The notes beneath the pieces were generated by a model. It did no database searches. It saw nothing but the letters and a program-made list of their open reading frames with translations, and had not been told where the DNA came from. A DNA stretch of 64,000 bases from a virus: IMG/VR virus record IMGVR_UViG_3300035698_016128, positions 60,120-124,119 of that record; one strand, written 5' to 3'. How positions within the stretch are numbered: the first letter of the stretch is position 1; each line of letters starts with the position of its first letter. The position numbers were made by a program, and so were the translations under genes. This document shows, in pieces, positions 7,448-12,956 of this stretch.

Positions 7448-7464
7448 TTGGCACACGGCATGCA
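7448..7464 (+). promoter_or_regulatory. Sigma-54-type promoter (P1) of the hairpin cassette
   Basis: TTGGCACACGGCATGCA has GG at 7450-7451 and GC at 7462-7463 with exactly ten bases between, as required for sigma-54 -24/-12 elements. TGGCAC matches the consensus -24 box; the -12 box (ATGCA) is weaker than TTGCA. Predicted start is near 7475, leaving a roughly 200-base leader before the first gene. Confidence 0.55.
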
Positions 7465-7528
7465 ATGCATAGGGTTGATTCGAACACAGCGTCACGCCAG
7501 CCCCAACTAAGTAAATGGCGAAACACAA

Positions 7529-7599
7529 GGCACCCGAAAGTCAAGGGTGAAAGGCAAGAAGAAAGCCTGCCGAAATAGGAAACCGCCCTTAAGGGTGCC
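7529..7599 (+). other. Structured 5' leader of the cassette
   Basis: GGCACCC (7529-7535) pairs with GGGTGCC (7593-7599) and encloses an inner AGGC/GCCT hairpin. The CCCTTAAGGG palindrome overlaps the closing arm. This could be a regulatory leader; no known riboswitch is recognised. Confidence 0.4.
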
Positions 7600-7624
7600 A
7601 CTTAAAATGCGTTTCCAAAAAATT

Positions 7625-7659
7625 CTAGTTTTTGGCTTTGCAAGCCGTTTCCGTTTTCC
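7625..7659. repeat. 35-bp inverted repeat, left arm
   Basis: This arm is the reverse complement of 8152-8186 at about 32 of 35 positions (shared core CGGAAACGGCTTGCAAA). The two arms enclose exactly one gene with its ribosome site. They could be transposon-like ends, recombination sites of an invertible segment, or the stem of a very large RNA hairpin. No transposase or recombinase is adjacent. Confidence 0.85.
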
Positions 7660-7679
7660 TTCAGAAAGGTAGGTGCCAT

Positions 7680-8135
7680 ATGGCGAAAGCCAAAAAGCGC
7701 TTCCTGTCAATGAAGGAAATGATGTATTTTCATTTCCTTGCTATTGCAACGGCAGGGGAAAGCACCCTGAAAGCTGGGGCGCTTCTGAAGGCCTATCACG
7801 GGGGGAAAGAAACTTCCCGTGAGGTTGGCAATGTGACCGGCGAATTGTTCGCACCTGCTATCATGCTTCGGCACCTTGAAAGCTTCGGCACAGTTTCAAG
7901 CGCAGAAGCGAATGACGGCACAATCATTCGCCTGTTTGACGGCTTCGGCAAAGAAAGCTTCCGGGTTTTCTTTTCCAAGCGGGGAAAATGGGCGGGCCGC
8001 TATGGTGTTTCTGGCGCAGTGAAAAGCGCTATGGAAAACGCCCTGCCTGATTGTTCCTTTGACTGGGAACAGCAGGGCACAAAAAATTACTTCTTCTCAG
8101 GGAACAATGAAGCGCTTCTGCGCTTCGCACCCTGA
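7680..8135 (+). CDS. Orphan protein, paralogue of the 9934-10440 product
   Basis: A 151-residue protein; MAKAKKRFLSMKEMM is chosen as the start after AGAAAGGTAGGTG. Residues about 40-150 align with the C-terminal part of the minus-strand protein at 9934: AYHGGK(E/D)T, NDGT(I/V)(I/V)R(L/V)FD, FFSKRGKW / FFLSKRGKW, (Y/F)GVSG and KNY(F/Y)FSGN are shared. No known domain is recognised. Alone among cassette genes it lies between 35-bp inverted repeats. Its coding sequence at 7797-7821 contains a near-copy of the hairpin that punctuates the rest of the cassette. Confidence 0.85.
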   Translation: MAKAKKRFLSMKEMMYFHFLAIATAGESTLKAGALLKAYHGGKETSREVGNVTGELFAPAIMLRHLESFGTVSSAEANDGTIIRLFDGFGKESFRVFFSKRGKWAGRYGVSGAVKSAMENALPDCSFDWEQQGTKNYFFSGNNEALLRFAP

Positions 8136-8151
8136 CAGGCAGTAATCAACC

Positions 8152-8186
8152 GGGAAACGGAAACGGCTTGCAAAACCCAAAACTAG
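8152..8186. repeat. 35-bp inverted repeat, right arm
   Basis: Partner of the arm at 7625-7659. It begins 17 bases after the stop codon of the enclosed gene and ends 18 bases before the next ATG. Confidence 0.85.
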
Positions 8187-8204
8187 AACAAGAAAGGGGA
8201 AACC

Positions 8205-8291
8205 ATGGAAATTTTTCTTTTTGGCTGTTTTTGGTTTAGCCTGTTTTGCAGTTTCGTCATTCTTTGCATCATGCTCAGCAACAAGTGGTAG
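8205..8291 (+). CDS. 28-residue single-span membrane peptide
   Basis: A short gene encoding MEIFLFGCFWFSLFCSFVIL..., ending MLSNKW. It is one continuous hydrophobic helix with three Cys. AGAAAGGGGAAACC precedes the ATG, the same ribosome-site block used by the other cassette genes. It may be a membrane-acting micropeptide. Confidence 0.7.
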   Translation: MEIFLFGCFWFSLFCSFVILCIMLSNKW

Positions 8292-8303
8292 TAGGGGGAA
8301 ACC

Positions 8304-8426
8304 ATGTTAGAAAGCTTGCACCTTCAGTTTTTCACATTGTTCGTTGATGCTGAAGCGCTTCTGTTTTGGAAAAGGGCGTTTCAGGCTTCGGAAAGCATAA
8401 CCGGGGAAAACTGGTTTGTTTTCTGA
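8304..8426 (+). CDS. 40-residue small protein
   Basis: Encodes MLESLHLQFFTLFVDAEALL... after GTAGGGGGAAACC. Amphipathic and rich in Phe. It lies twelve bases after the previous stop codon, in series with the other cassette genes. Not recognised. Confidence 0.65.
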   Translation: MLESLHLQFFTLFVDAEALLFWKRAFQASESITGENWFVF

Positions 8427-8433
8427 GAAAACC

Positions 8434-8455
8434 GGGGGGAAGGAAACTTCCCCCC
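8434..8455 (+). repeat. GAAA-loop hairpin, copy 1
   Basis: Perfect 9-bp arms GGGGGGAAG and CTTCCCCCC enclose a GAAA tetraloop (GNRA class). It follows a stop codon and precedes the next ribosome site. Identical copies are at 8604, 8859 and 9169. No T-run follows, so it is not a classical terminator. Confidence 0.95.
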
Positions 8456-8456
8456 C

Positions 8457-8470
8457 TACAATTTCTTGTA
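8457..8470. promoter_or_regulatory. TACAA/TTGTA palindrome inside the cassette
   Basis: TACAATTTCTTGTA is identical to the operator at 7432. It lies between the hairpin and the AAGGGGAAACC ribosome site of the next gene, so it could act on DNA or as a small RNA hairpin. Confidence 0.55.
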
Positions 8471-8481
8471 AAGGGGAAACC

Positions 8482-8592
8482 ATGATTTTAGGCTTCTACT
8501 TGATTGCCAACAGGCCGGTTTTCTTGATGCTCACAAACGTGGGGGAAGTTGATCAACTGTTCCAGAAAACAATATGGCTTCAGTTTGTTTGA
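8482..8592 (+). CDS. 36-residue small protein
   Basis: Encodes MILGFYLIANRPVFLMLTNV... and ends KTIWLQFV. Hydrophobic N-terminus. Ribosome site AAAGGGGAAACC. Not recognised. Confidence 0.6.
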   Translation: MILGFYLIANRPVFLMLTNVGEVDQLFQKTIWLQFV

Positions 8593-8603
8593 AGCCGTCA
8601 ACC

Positions 8604-8625
8604 GGGGGGAAGGAAACTTCCCCCC
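8604..8625 (+). repeat. GAAA-loop hairpin, copy 2
   Basis: Identical in arms and loop to the copy at 8434. It begins 12 bases after a stop codon and is followed by CAGAAAGGGG, the next ribosome site. Confidence 0.95.
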
Positions 8626-8641
8626 CCAGAAAGGGGAAAAA

Positions 8642-8851
8642 ATGGAATACGAACACCCAAAAATGAGGAACAAGTTTTTTAAGTTTCTTGGTGACAGCGT
8701 GCTTGAACCACTTTTCTACAAGCTTGGCTTGTGGTACGGCTGTGATGACTGTGATGACTGCGTGAACCACTGGGTTTACAAGGTTTCCGGTTGCAAGGTG
8801 TGCACGCAAAGGAAGTGTGGCAAAATTCTTGACGCAGTGATTTGGAAGTAG
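8642..8851 (+). CDS. Cysteine-rich small protein
   Basis: A 69-residue protein, MEYEHPKMRNKFFKFLGDSV..., with CDDCDDC near the middle and CKVCTQRKC near the end. These suggest one or two metal sites, but the spacing does not match a named zinc finger. The start follows AGAAAGGGG; an upstream ATG would read through the hairpin and is rejected. Confidence 0.75.
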   Translation: MEYEHPKMRNKFFKFLGDSVLEPLFYKLGLWYGCDDCDDCVNHWVYKVSGCKVCTQRKCGKILDAVIWK

Positions 8852-8858
8852 GTCAACC

Positions 8859-8880
8859 GGGGGGAAGGAAACTTCCCCCC
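8859..8880 (+). repeat. GAAA-loop hairpin, copy 3
   Basis: Identical to the other copies. It starts eight bases after the stop codon, preceded by the shared flank GTCAACC. Confidence 0.95.
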
Positions 8881-8887
8881 AAGCTTT

Positions 8888-8901
8888 TACAACTTCTTGC
8901 A
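8888..8901. promoter_or_regulatory. TACAA/TTGTA-like palindrome inside the cassette
   Basis: TACAACTTCTTGCA matches the operator consensus except one base in the right arm. As at 8457, it lies between hairpin and ribosome site. Confidence 0.45.
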
Positions 8902-8915
8902 GAAAGGAAACTGAT

Positions 8916-9155
8916 ATGACACTTGGCAAGGCAAAAAAGCCGAACGGGAAAATGTGTGCAAGGGTAGTTTCGAACGGCTTGGGTGTTGAAATAGAAGTTG
9001 GCTTGCAGAAGGCAGAAAGTGACACACTCATGGCAGTTGGCACCATTCGCCCCAAGTACAAGAATGAAGAAGCGGGCGCGTTTTTCATGACCATGCTGAA
9101 AGAATACGCTGAGGCGCACGGCATTGAATTTGATGTACAGCAATGGGAAGAATAG
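8916..9155 (+). CDS. Unknown 79-residue protein
   Basis: Encodes MTLGKAKKPNGKMCARVVSN.... Beta-rich start, then a helix MTMLKEYAEAHGIEFD. AGAAAGGAAACTGAT precedes the ATG. Not recognised. Confidence 0.8.
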   Translation: MTLGKAKKPNGKMCARVVSNGLGVEIEVGLQKAESDTLMAVGTIRPKYKNEEAGAFFMTMLKEYAEAHGIEFDVQQWEE

Positions 9156-9168
9156 TCAACCGTCAACC

Positions 9169-9190
9169 GGGGGGAAGGAAACTTCCCCCC
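9169..9190 (+). repeat. GAAA-loop hairpin, copy 4
   Basis: Identical to the other three copies. It lies between the stop codon of the previous gene and the AGAAAGGGGAAAGT ribosome site of the last cassette gene. Confidence 0.95.
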
Positions 9191-9204
9191 AGAAAGGGGA
9201 AAGT

Positions 9205-9342
9205 ATGAGAAAGCCTTTCAGCGCAGTACACATTTGTAACAGGTGCAAGCGCAAAGTAGTAATCATCAAACGGCACAAAGCGCTTCCGCTTCCTTACTGC
9301 TACATGTGTGGCAAGTGTTTCAAGAAGGAATACGGCACGTGA
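9205..9342 (+). CDS. 45-residue zinc-ribbon protein
   Basis: Encodes MRKPFSAVHICNRCKRKVVI... with CNRC and, after about 18 residues, CYMCGKC: a compact two-knuckle zinc ribbon. Last gene of the cassette, directly followed by terminators. A nucleic-acid or protein contact role is likely; the target is unknown. Confidence 0.78.
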   Translation: MRKPFSAVHICNRCKRKVVIIKRHKALPLPYCYMCGKCFKKEYGT

Positions 9343-9351
9343 ACGGCTTTG

Positions 9352-9388
9352 AAGGGGGAAGGCGGGTGCAAGCCTGCTTTCCCCTTTT
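9352..9388 (+). terminator. Intrinsic terminator 1 of the cassette
   Basis: AAGGGG...GCGGG and CCTGC...CCCCTTTT form a long stem with a TGCAAG loop, followed by T residues, ten bases after the last stop codon. Confidence 0.8.
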
Positions 9389-9432
9389 AACACGCTCAAA
9401 CAGGCGCACAGGCGCACGCACGTGGAAGGAAC

Positions 9433-9475
9433 GGGGAAGGGGAAGCCAAGCGCTTTCCTTTCCCCCCTTTTTTTT
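9433..9475 (+). terminator. Intrinsic terminator 2 of the cassette
   Basis: A 14-bp stem (9433-9446 with 9452-9465, two G-T pairs) with a short loop is followed by CC and eight T. A very strong rho-independent terminator. With the previous one it forms a double stop facing the convergent minus-strand unit. Confidence 0.9.
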
Positions 9476-9521
9476 GTGCCAAGCAGGGCGTGCGTGACCG
9501 CCATACGACCCCGATATCTGT

Positions 9522-9544
9522 TTAAGCGCCGGTGGATCCTTTGA
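9522..9544. repeat. GGTGGATCCTTTG repeat, copy 1
   Basis: TTAAGCGCCGGTGGATCCTT followed by TGA. The 23-base unit recurs at 9578-9600 with one change; the 13-base core GGTGGATCCTTTG recurs at 9842 and 10810. Confidence 0.85.
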
Positions 9545-9577
9545 TTTGTGGATCACTACGTGACGACCCCTCGTAGG

Positions 9578-9600
9578 TTAAGCGCTGGTGGATCCTTTGA
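9578..9600. repeat. GGTGGATCCTTTG repeat, copy 2
   Basis: TTAAGCGCTGGTGGATCCTT followed by TGA, differing from copy 1 at one base. Confidence 0.85.
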
Positions 9601-9841
9601 AGTACCAAAGCACTCTCAATCAATCGCTGAGGAATAGACCTATACCTGTGCCTATACGTAGACGTGGAAGAACCGGAAGGGTCGGGAAATATAAGCGAGT
9701 AGGAGGCGAGCGAGTTGATCGTACTCCCCACAGAGTCGAACCCCTTCGCCTACCCGATATCCCTGGAACCCTATCGGTTACGAAAAGAGTTACTAACCCC
9801 CGAGCAGGGAGAAGACCTCCACCCCTCCCCGGTCCACGAGC

Positions 9842-9855
9842 GGTGGATCCTTTGG
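9842..9855. repeat. GGTGGATCCTTTG repeat, copy 3
   Basis: Core GGTGGATCCTTTGG, just beyond the minus-strand terminator. Confidence 0.8.
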
Positions 9856-9861
9856 CCTTTC

Positions 9862-9905
9862 CAAAAGGAACCCCCTATCCAACCATAAGCCGGAGTAGGG
9901 GGTTC
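9862..9905 (-). terminator. Intrinsic terminator of the 9934 gene
   Basis: On the minus strand GAACCCCCTA pairs perfectly with TAGGGGGTTC (arms at 9896-9905 and 9868-9877), and CCTTTT follows. It lies 28 bases after the stop codon of the minus-strand gene. Confidence 0.85.
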
Positions 9906-9933
9906 GTACTACACGATATTCGGTACTACCGGA

Positions 9934-10440
9934 CTACGCGCCTAAGTAGCGCATGAGAGCTGCGGTATTCCCGGAGAAGTAGTAGTTCTTACTTTCGGAC
10001 TGACGTACCCAACCGAACTCATCGTTGGTATTGACCGCTTCAATCTGCGTGCGTGCCTTACCCGACACACCGAACTGCCCCGACCATTTGCCCCTTTTCG
10101 ACAGGAAGAACCGGAATGCTTCGGACCCGCAGTTATCAAAGACGCGAACCACCGTACCATCGTTGCATTCCGCTTCCGTGAACCTGAGATCAGCAGCGCT
10201 CATGACCGACGCCACAATGGCGCTTCCGAGGAGTTTGCCAGTAGGACCGTCAACTGCCCTTTCGGTATCCTTCCCACCGTGGTACGCGGAGTTGAACATT
10301 CTGGCGGTCACATCCTCCGGGGTCATTTCCGGGATGACCGGCGCTTCGGGTTCAACGATGGGTTCCACCGGGGCGATGATGACTTCTTCCGCCTTCGGGG
10401 ATACTGCCTTCTTCCGCCTGATCGTTTTCTTGGTTCCCAT
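9934..10440 (-). CDS. Orphan protein, paralogue of the 7680-8135 product
   Basis: A 168-residue protein. It starts MGTKKTIRRKK after GAAAGGAGATTCAAA. Residues about 20-45 are a Pro/Glu/Val linker (APVEPIVEPEAPVIPE). Residues about 53-168 align with the cassette gene product at 7680, sharing AYHGGK, NDGT, FFLSKRGKW, FGVSG and KNYYFSGN. It sits alone between its own sigma-54-type promoter and terminator, beneath the same kind of GTTAC operator array that precedes its paralogue. The conserved block could be a DNA-binding or protein-binding domain; function unknown. Confidence 0.85.
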   Translation of the reverse strand: MGTKKTIRRKKAVSPKAEEVIIAPVEPIVEPEAPVIPEMTPEDVTARMFNSAYHGGKDTERAVDGPTGKLLGSAIVASVMSAADLRFTEAECNDGTVVRVFDNCGSEAFRFFLSKRGKWSGQFGVSGKARTQIEAVNTNDEFGWVRQSESKNYYFSGNTAALMRYLGA

Positions 10441-10503
10441 TTTGAATCTCCTTTCAGAAGGGTTTTGAGTCCCACCACACCACGTGGTGGTACCCGTATA
10501 TAC

Positions 10504-10520
10504 TGCAAGTCGCGTGCCTA
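10504..10520 (-). promoter_or_regulatory. Sigma-54-type promoter P2
   Basis: Minus strand TAGGCACGCGACTTGCA has GG and GC ten bases apart. It matches the consensus TGGCACG-N4-TTGCA at all but the first base, the best match in the window. Predicted start is near 10493, 53 bases before the ATG at 10440. The leader contains an ACCACGTGGT palindrome. Confidence 0.75.
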
Positions 10521-10592
10521 ACAAGGGCATCGGAAATAAAAAAAAAAGGTGGTCGTTTCAGGTACTTACAACTCCGCCCAAAACCGTCGTTC

Positions 10593-10610
10593 AACGAGTG
10601 GGTAAAATAG
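10593..10610. promoter_or_regulatory. AACGAGTGGGTAAA box upstream of P2
   Basis: AACGAGTGGGTAAAATAG lies about 110 bases upstream of the predicted P2 start. The same box recurs upstream of P4, P6 and P7, and in weaker form upstream of P3. Position and recurrence suit an enhancer-binding activator site, though none is proven. Confidence 0.5.
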
Positions 10611-10657
10611 TGCCGTTTTTGGGCTCTTTGGTGACAATTTGCGCCGGAGTACCAAGA

Positions 10658-10781
10658 GTTACGATATCGTACTCGTATAGTTACAAGAGTGTAACTGGTT
10701 ACATTATCGTACTCGGCAGTTACAGGAGCGTAACAGGATATCCCAGTTACAAAAACGTAACTAGAGTTACATAATCGTAAC
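10658..10781. promoter_or_regulatory. GTTAC-N6-GTAAC site array
   Basis: Six sites start at 10658, 10680, 10698, 10719, 10746 and 10766. Four are perfect in both arms (for example GTTACAAGAGTGTAAC and GTTACAAAAACGTAAC); two end in GTACT. The site at 10746 is the exact reverse complement of the one at 6992. The array lies 165-290 bases upstream of the P2 start. Confidence 0.75.
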
Positions 10782-10809
10782 AGGATGTCCCCCGAGGCAG
10801 GTTGCTCCT

Positions 10810-10823
10810 GGTGGATCCTTTGG
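10810..10823. repeat. GGTGGATCCTTTG repeat, copy 4
   Basis: GGTGGATCCTTTGG, followed at once by GGATATC, which pairs with GATATCC at 10840 in the neighbouring hairpin repeat. Confidence 0.8.
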
Positions 10824-10839
10824 ATATCGGGACGACGAA

Positions 10840-10876
10840 GATATCCCCAAGGTGGGAATATAGCTGTGGATCAGTT
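10840..10876. repeat. GATATCCCC / CTGTGGATCAGTT hairpin repeat, copy 1
   Basis: GATATCCCC, then about 15 bases, then TAGCTGTGGATCAGTT. The arms GATatCCcCA and TGtGGATC can pair. Three further copies are at 12524, 16964 and 17039, all in gaps between minus-strand operons. TGTGGATCA is one mismatch from a DnaA box on the other strand. Confidence 0.8.
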
Positions 10877-10907
10877 AAGATCTACCGACTCACACAATCA
10901 TCTTATC

Positions 10908-11132
10908 TTATTTGACGGCCTTCAAGCCGGTTCTTCTCTTCTCCTTGTATTCAATCACCAGCTCGCGTTCAACATCCTCCATCACATGACGCATACGCTC
11001 GGCGGCGCGAGTCAACACTTTGTCGACCTCATAGGCTACAGAGCGATCGCCGTGCACGAAGGCTTTCTCGGAAGCCACATACTCCAGGTCGTGGCCCAAC
11101 TGCTTAACGAGCGCGTTAATGAAAGCTTTCAT
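10908..11132 (-). CDS. Unknown helical 74-residue protein
   Basis: MKAFINALVKQLGHDLEYVA..., almost entirely helical and charged. GGAAGGAGATACG precedes the start. Last gene of the minus-strand operon read from P3. Not recognised. Confidence 0.75.
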   Translation of the reverse strand: MKAFINALVKQLGHDLEYVASEKAFVHGDRSVAYEVDKVLTRAAERMRHVMEDVERELVIEYKEKRRTGLKAVK

Positions 11133-11144
11133 CGTATCTCCTTC

Positions 11145-11294
11145 CTACAGGCTCAGCCAACGATGCATCAGGTTAAGATGCAGTACGCCGAAGAACGACA
11201 CTTCGCTTGCCATGTTAAGAGTTGCGGGCGGAAGAGTCTGCCCATCATAGAAGTTCCCAAGGGATAACAAATCGTACATGTGAAGGTAGAACAT
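11145..11294 (-). CDS. Small 49-residue protein
   Basis: A short frame, MFYLHMYDLLSLGNFYDGQT..., ending MHRWLSL. It fills the gap between two operon genes, with AAGGAA about ten bases before the ATG. Hydrophobic and aromatic-rich. Supported mainly by packing, so moderate confidence. Confidence 0.5.
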   Translation of the reverse strand: MFYLHMYDLLSLGNFYDGQTLPPATLNMASEVSFFGVLHLNLMHRWLSL

Positions 11295-11299
11295 AGGAT

Positions 11300-11581
11300 T
11301 TAGTTCCTTCCCCTAAGGATGTTTCTGATTTCCTCACGATTCTCAATGCCAAGAGTTTCATCACTCAACAGCTGGATGCGCAGTTCCTTCAGCGACACCC
11401 ACAGCGCTTCGAGAACGTCAGGCTCAACGATTGACCTGTACCCCAGAGGCTCATCACCAACTTCGTCGATCAGCGGGGCCAAGACAGTTTGCAGTGACTC
11501 AGCGAGTTGACCAACCAGCCGATACTTGTCAAGCTTGTTGAGCGAGTTGATGTGAGGAAGATCAATTTTCAGCTTTTTCAT
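11300..11581 (-). CDS. Unknown 93-residue protein
   Basis: MKKLKIDLPHINSLNKLDKY..., mainly helical, with an acidic middle and a basic end (REEIRNILRGRN). Ribosome site GGAGGAGTCGTA. Not recognised. Confidence 0.75.
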   Translation of the reverse strand: MKKLKIDLPHINSLNKLDKYRLVGQLAESLQTVLAPLIDEVGDEPLGYRSIVEPDVLEALWVSLKELRIQLLSDETLGIENREEIRNILRGRN

Positions 11582-11593
11582 TACGACTCCTCC

Positions 11594-11758
11594 CTACTGG
11601 GTTACCAGCGTCATGCCGACGTTGTCACATTCCATGCAAAAGAGGTTGCATGCATCAGCGATAGGAATGTCATACGATACAAGGTGAACCTCACCGCAGA
11701 CATTACACTTGAACCGACGCGCACCCTTCCTCAGCAGATAACCAAGCAACTTAGACAT
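11594..11758 (-). CDS. Small zinc-ribbon protein
   Basis: A 54-residue protein starting MSKLLGYLLRKGARRF after GTAGGGGGAATC. CNVC and CMEC, separated by about 22 residues, make a zinc ribbon. Function unknown. Confidence 0.75.
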   Translation of the reverse strand: MSKLLGYLLRKGARRFKCNVCGEVHLVSYDIPIADACNLFCMECDNVGMTLVTQ

Positions 11759-11766
11759 GATTCCCC

Positions 11767-11982
11767 CTACTGGCCGATGCAAACGTTAAGATTGACGTAG
11801 CCCGCTTCCCGCAGATTGATCAGGGCCGTGTTCAACGACCCATCAGTGCGATAGTCACGTGCCTTCACAGCCGATGCAGCCCACGATGTGGTGATTTCCG
11901 ATAAGCCTGTTCGCCTGACTGACCAGACGAACCCGTGTAAAGGATGCTGAATGGTTCTGCGATACATGCGCTTCTTTCCCAT
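11767..11982 (-). CDS. Unknown basic 71-residue protein
   Basis: MGKKRMYRRTIQHPLHGFVW..., first gene after P3, with AAAGGAAAGGAATCGCC before the ATG. Basic N-terminus; no known motif. Confidence 0.72.
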   Translation of the reverse strand: MGKKRMYRRTIQHPLHGFVWSVRRTGLSEITTSWAASAVKARDYRTDGSLNTALINLREAGYVNLNVCIGQ

Positions 11983-12039
11983 GGCGATTCCTTTCCTTTC
12001 TGGTTGACGATAGTTGCCTTTGCCTTCACCCTATATATA

Positions 12040-12056
12040 TGCAAGTCGCATGCCTA
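12040..12056 (-). promoter_or_regulatory. Sigma-54-type promoter P3
   Basis: Minus strand TAGGCATGCGACTTGCA: GG and GC ten bases apart, perfect TTGCA at -12, AGGCA at -24. Start predicted near 12029, 47 bases before the first gene of the operon. TATATATA follows the -12 box. Confidence 0.72.
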
Positions 12057-12318
12057 GAAATAGGCGTCGTACGACATCGTATGGACATCGCTAGACAACG
12101 AGTTGGAAAACAATTACTATCCATGGGCAATAATTGTCACTCATGTGACTCTTTACGCATATCGGTCATTAATCGCATATATATAAGGATATCCACACGA
12201 TGATCTACATAAGAGTAGAGTATCTGTATATAAGGGCGTCTTCGAGTATAAAAGTGCAAGTATCTGTATAAAGAGTGGGAGTTGGCAAACAATGAAGTGA
12301 TGTCCTTTAAGAGCGTTT

Positions 12319-12362
12319 ATATACGAGTTATAGAGTTAAGATATACGAGTTATAGAGTTAAG
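12319..12362. repeat. 22-bp tandem duplication
   Basis: A 22-bp unit beginning ATATACGAGTTATAGAGTTA occurs twice head-to-tail without mismatch, upstream of P3. Confidence 0.85.
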
Positions 12363-12523
12363 AGAAGGGAGTTATACAACATTTGGTAACGATCTCAGTT
12401 TCTTGTAAAACTCACGATCTATATATAATATCTATGATATTAGCTTGGATAAAAGCATCGCCCATATAACATCCCCCTGAGAGTAAACAAGTAAGGAGCT
12501 TATCCATACATCGTAAGGAGAAC

Positions 12524-12559
12524 GATATCCCCCAGTCAGAATATAGCTGTGGATCAGTT
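12524..12559. repeat. GATATCCCC / CTGTGGATCAGTT hairpin repeat, copy 2
   Basis: GATATCCCCCAGTCAG followed by AATATAGCTGTGGATCAGTT. Stem GATatCC-CAG with CTG-GGATC. It lies between the end of the P4 operon and P3. Confidence 0.8.
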
Positions 12560-12618
12560 GATAACAAGCTCTCTATAATAATATATATATAAGAGAGTCT
12601 AAATGTATCTTACCGTAA

Positions 12619-12822
12619 CTACTTAGGCAGATACGCCTTACAGTCGTTGTGCTTATTACGATCAAGGAAGGTTCTTGTCTGTATCCATACCCTTTCCTCC
12701 CTGACCGGGGTGCGTACCAGCTCCCAGTAACCGCAGTGCTTATCGAGCACACACTCCTGATGTAACCCCCTGAAGAGGGTTCTGAACCTACTACACTCTG
12801 AACAAAAGACCTTATCAGGCAT
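12619..12822 (-). CDS. Small Cys-rich protein
   Basis: A 67-residue protein, MPDKVFCSECSRFRTLFRGL..., with CSEC near the start and later single cysteines (C24, C30, C61) that could complete a metal site. AGAAGGGGATACACT precedes the ATG. Last gene of the operon read from P4. Confidence 0.75.
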   Translation of the reverse strand: MPDKVFCSECSRFRTLFRGLHQECVLDKHCGYWELVRTPVREERVWIQTRTFLDRNKHNDCKAYLPK

Positions 12823-12956
12823 AGTGTATCCCCTTCTACTAGCGTTAATACATCTCCCCCTATATGGCTACTTCCAACACCGACGGAAAAGGAAGGGATG
12901 GGATATTATTATATATATAGTATATAGAGGGACGAGTAGAGTTTAGAGTTTAGAGT

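Larger units (their letters stand above)
9476..9861. other. Non-coding stretch between convergent units
   Basis: No credible gene. A 122-codon plus-strand frame from 9588 is rejected (Arg/Pro-rich, no ribosome site, crosses repeats and a terminator). The stretch carries three of the four GGTGGATCCTTTG repeats and otherwise nothing recognisable. Confidence 0.6.
11983..12618. other. AT-rich intergenic region with P3 and repeats
   Basis: No gene is supported. The region holds P3 (12040), an AACGAGTTGGAAAA box (12097-12110), a CAATTA/TAATTG inverted repeat, a 22-bp tandem duplication (12319-12362), and hairpin repeat copy 2 (12524). The rest is AT-rich sequence without recognisable features. Confidence 0.6.

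Noticed and set aside
9460-9500. TTGGCA on the minus strand near the cassette terminator as another sigma-54 site
   Set aside because: No GC at the required ten-base distance; the sequence is the poly-T terminator tail.
9730-9770. Possible tRNA T-arm (GGTTCGACTC on the minus strand)
   Set aside because: The T-stem does not pair and no acceptor, D or anticodon arm can be drawn.
9588-9956. Plus-strand open frame of 122 codons
   Set aside because: Arg/Pro-rich translation, no ribosome site, crosses GGATCC repeats, a minus-strand terminator and the end of a real minus-strand gene.
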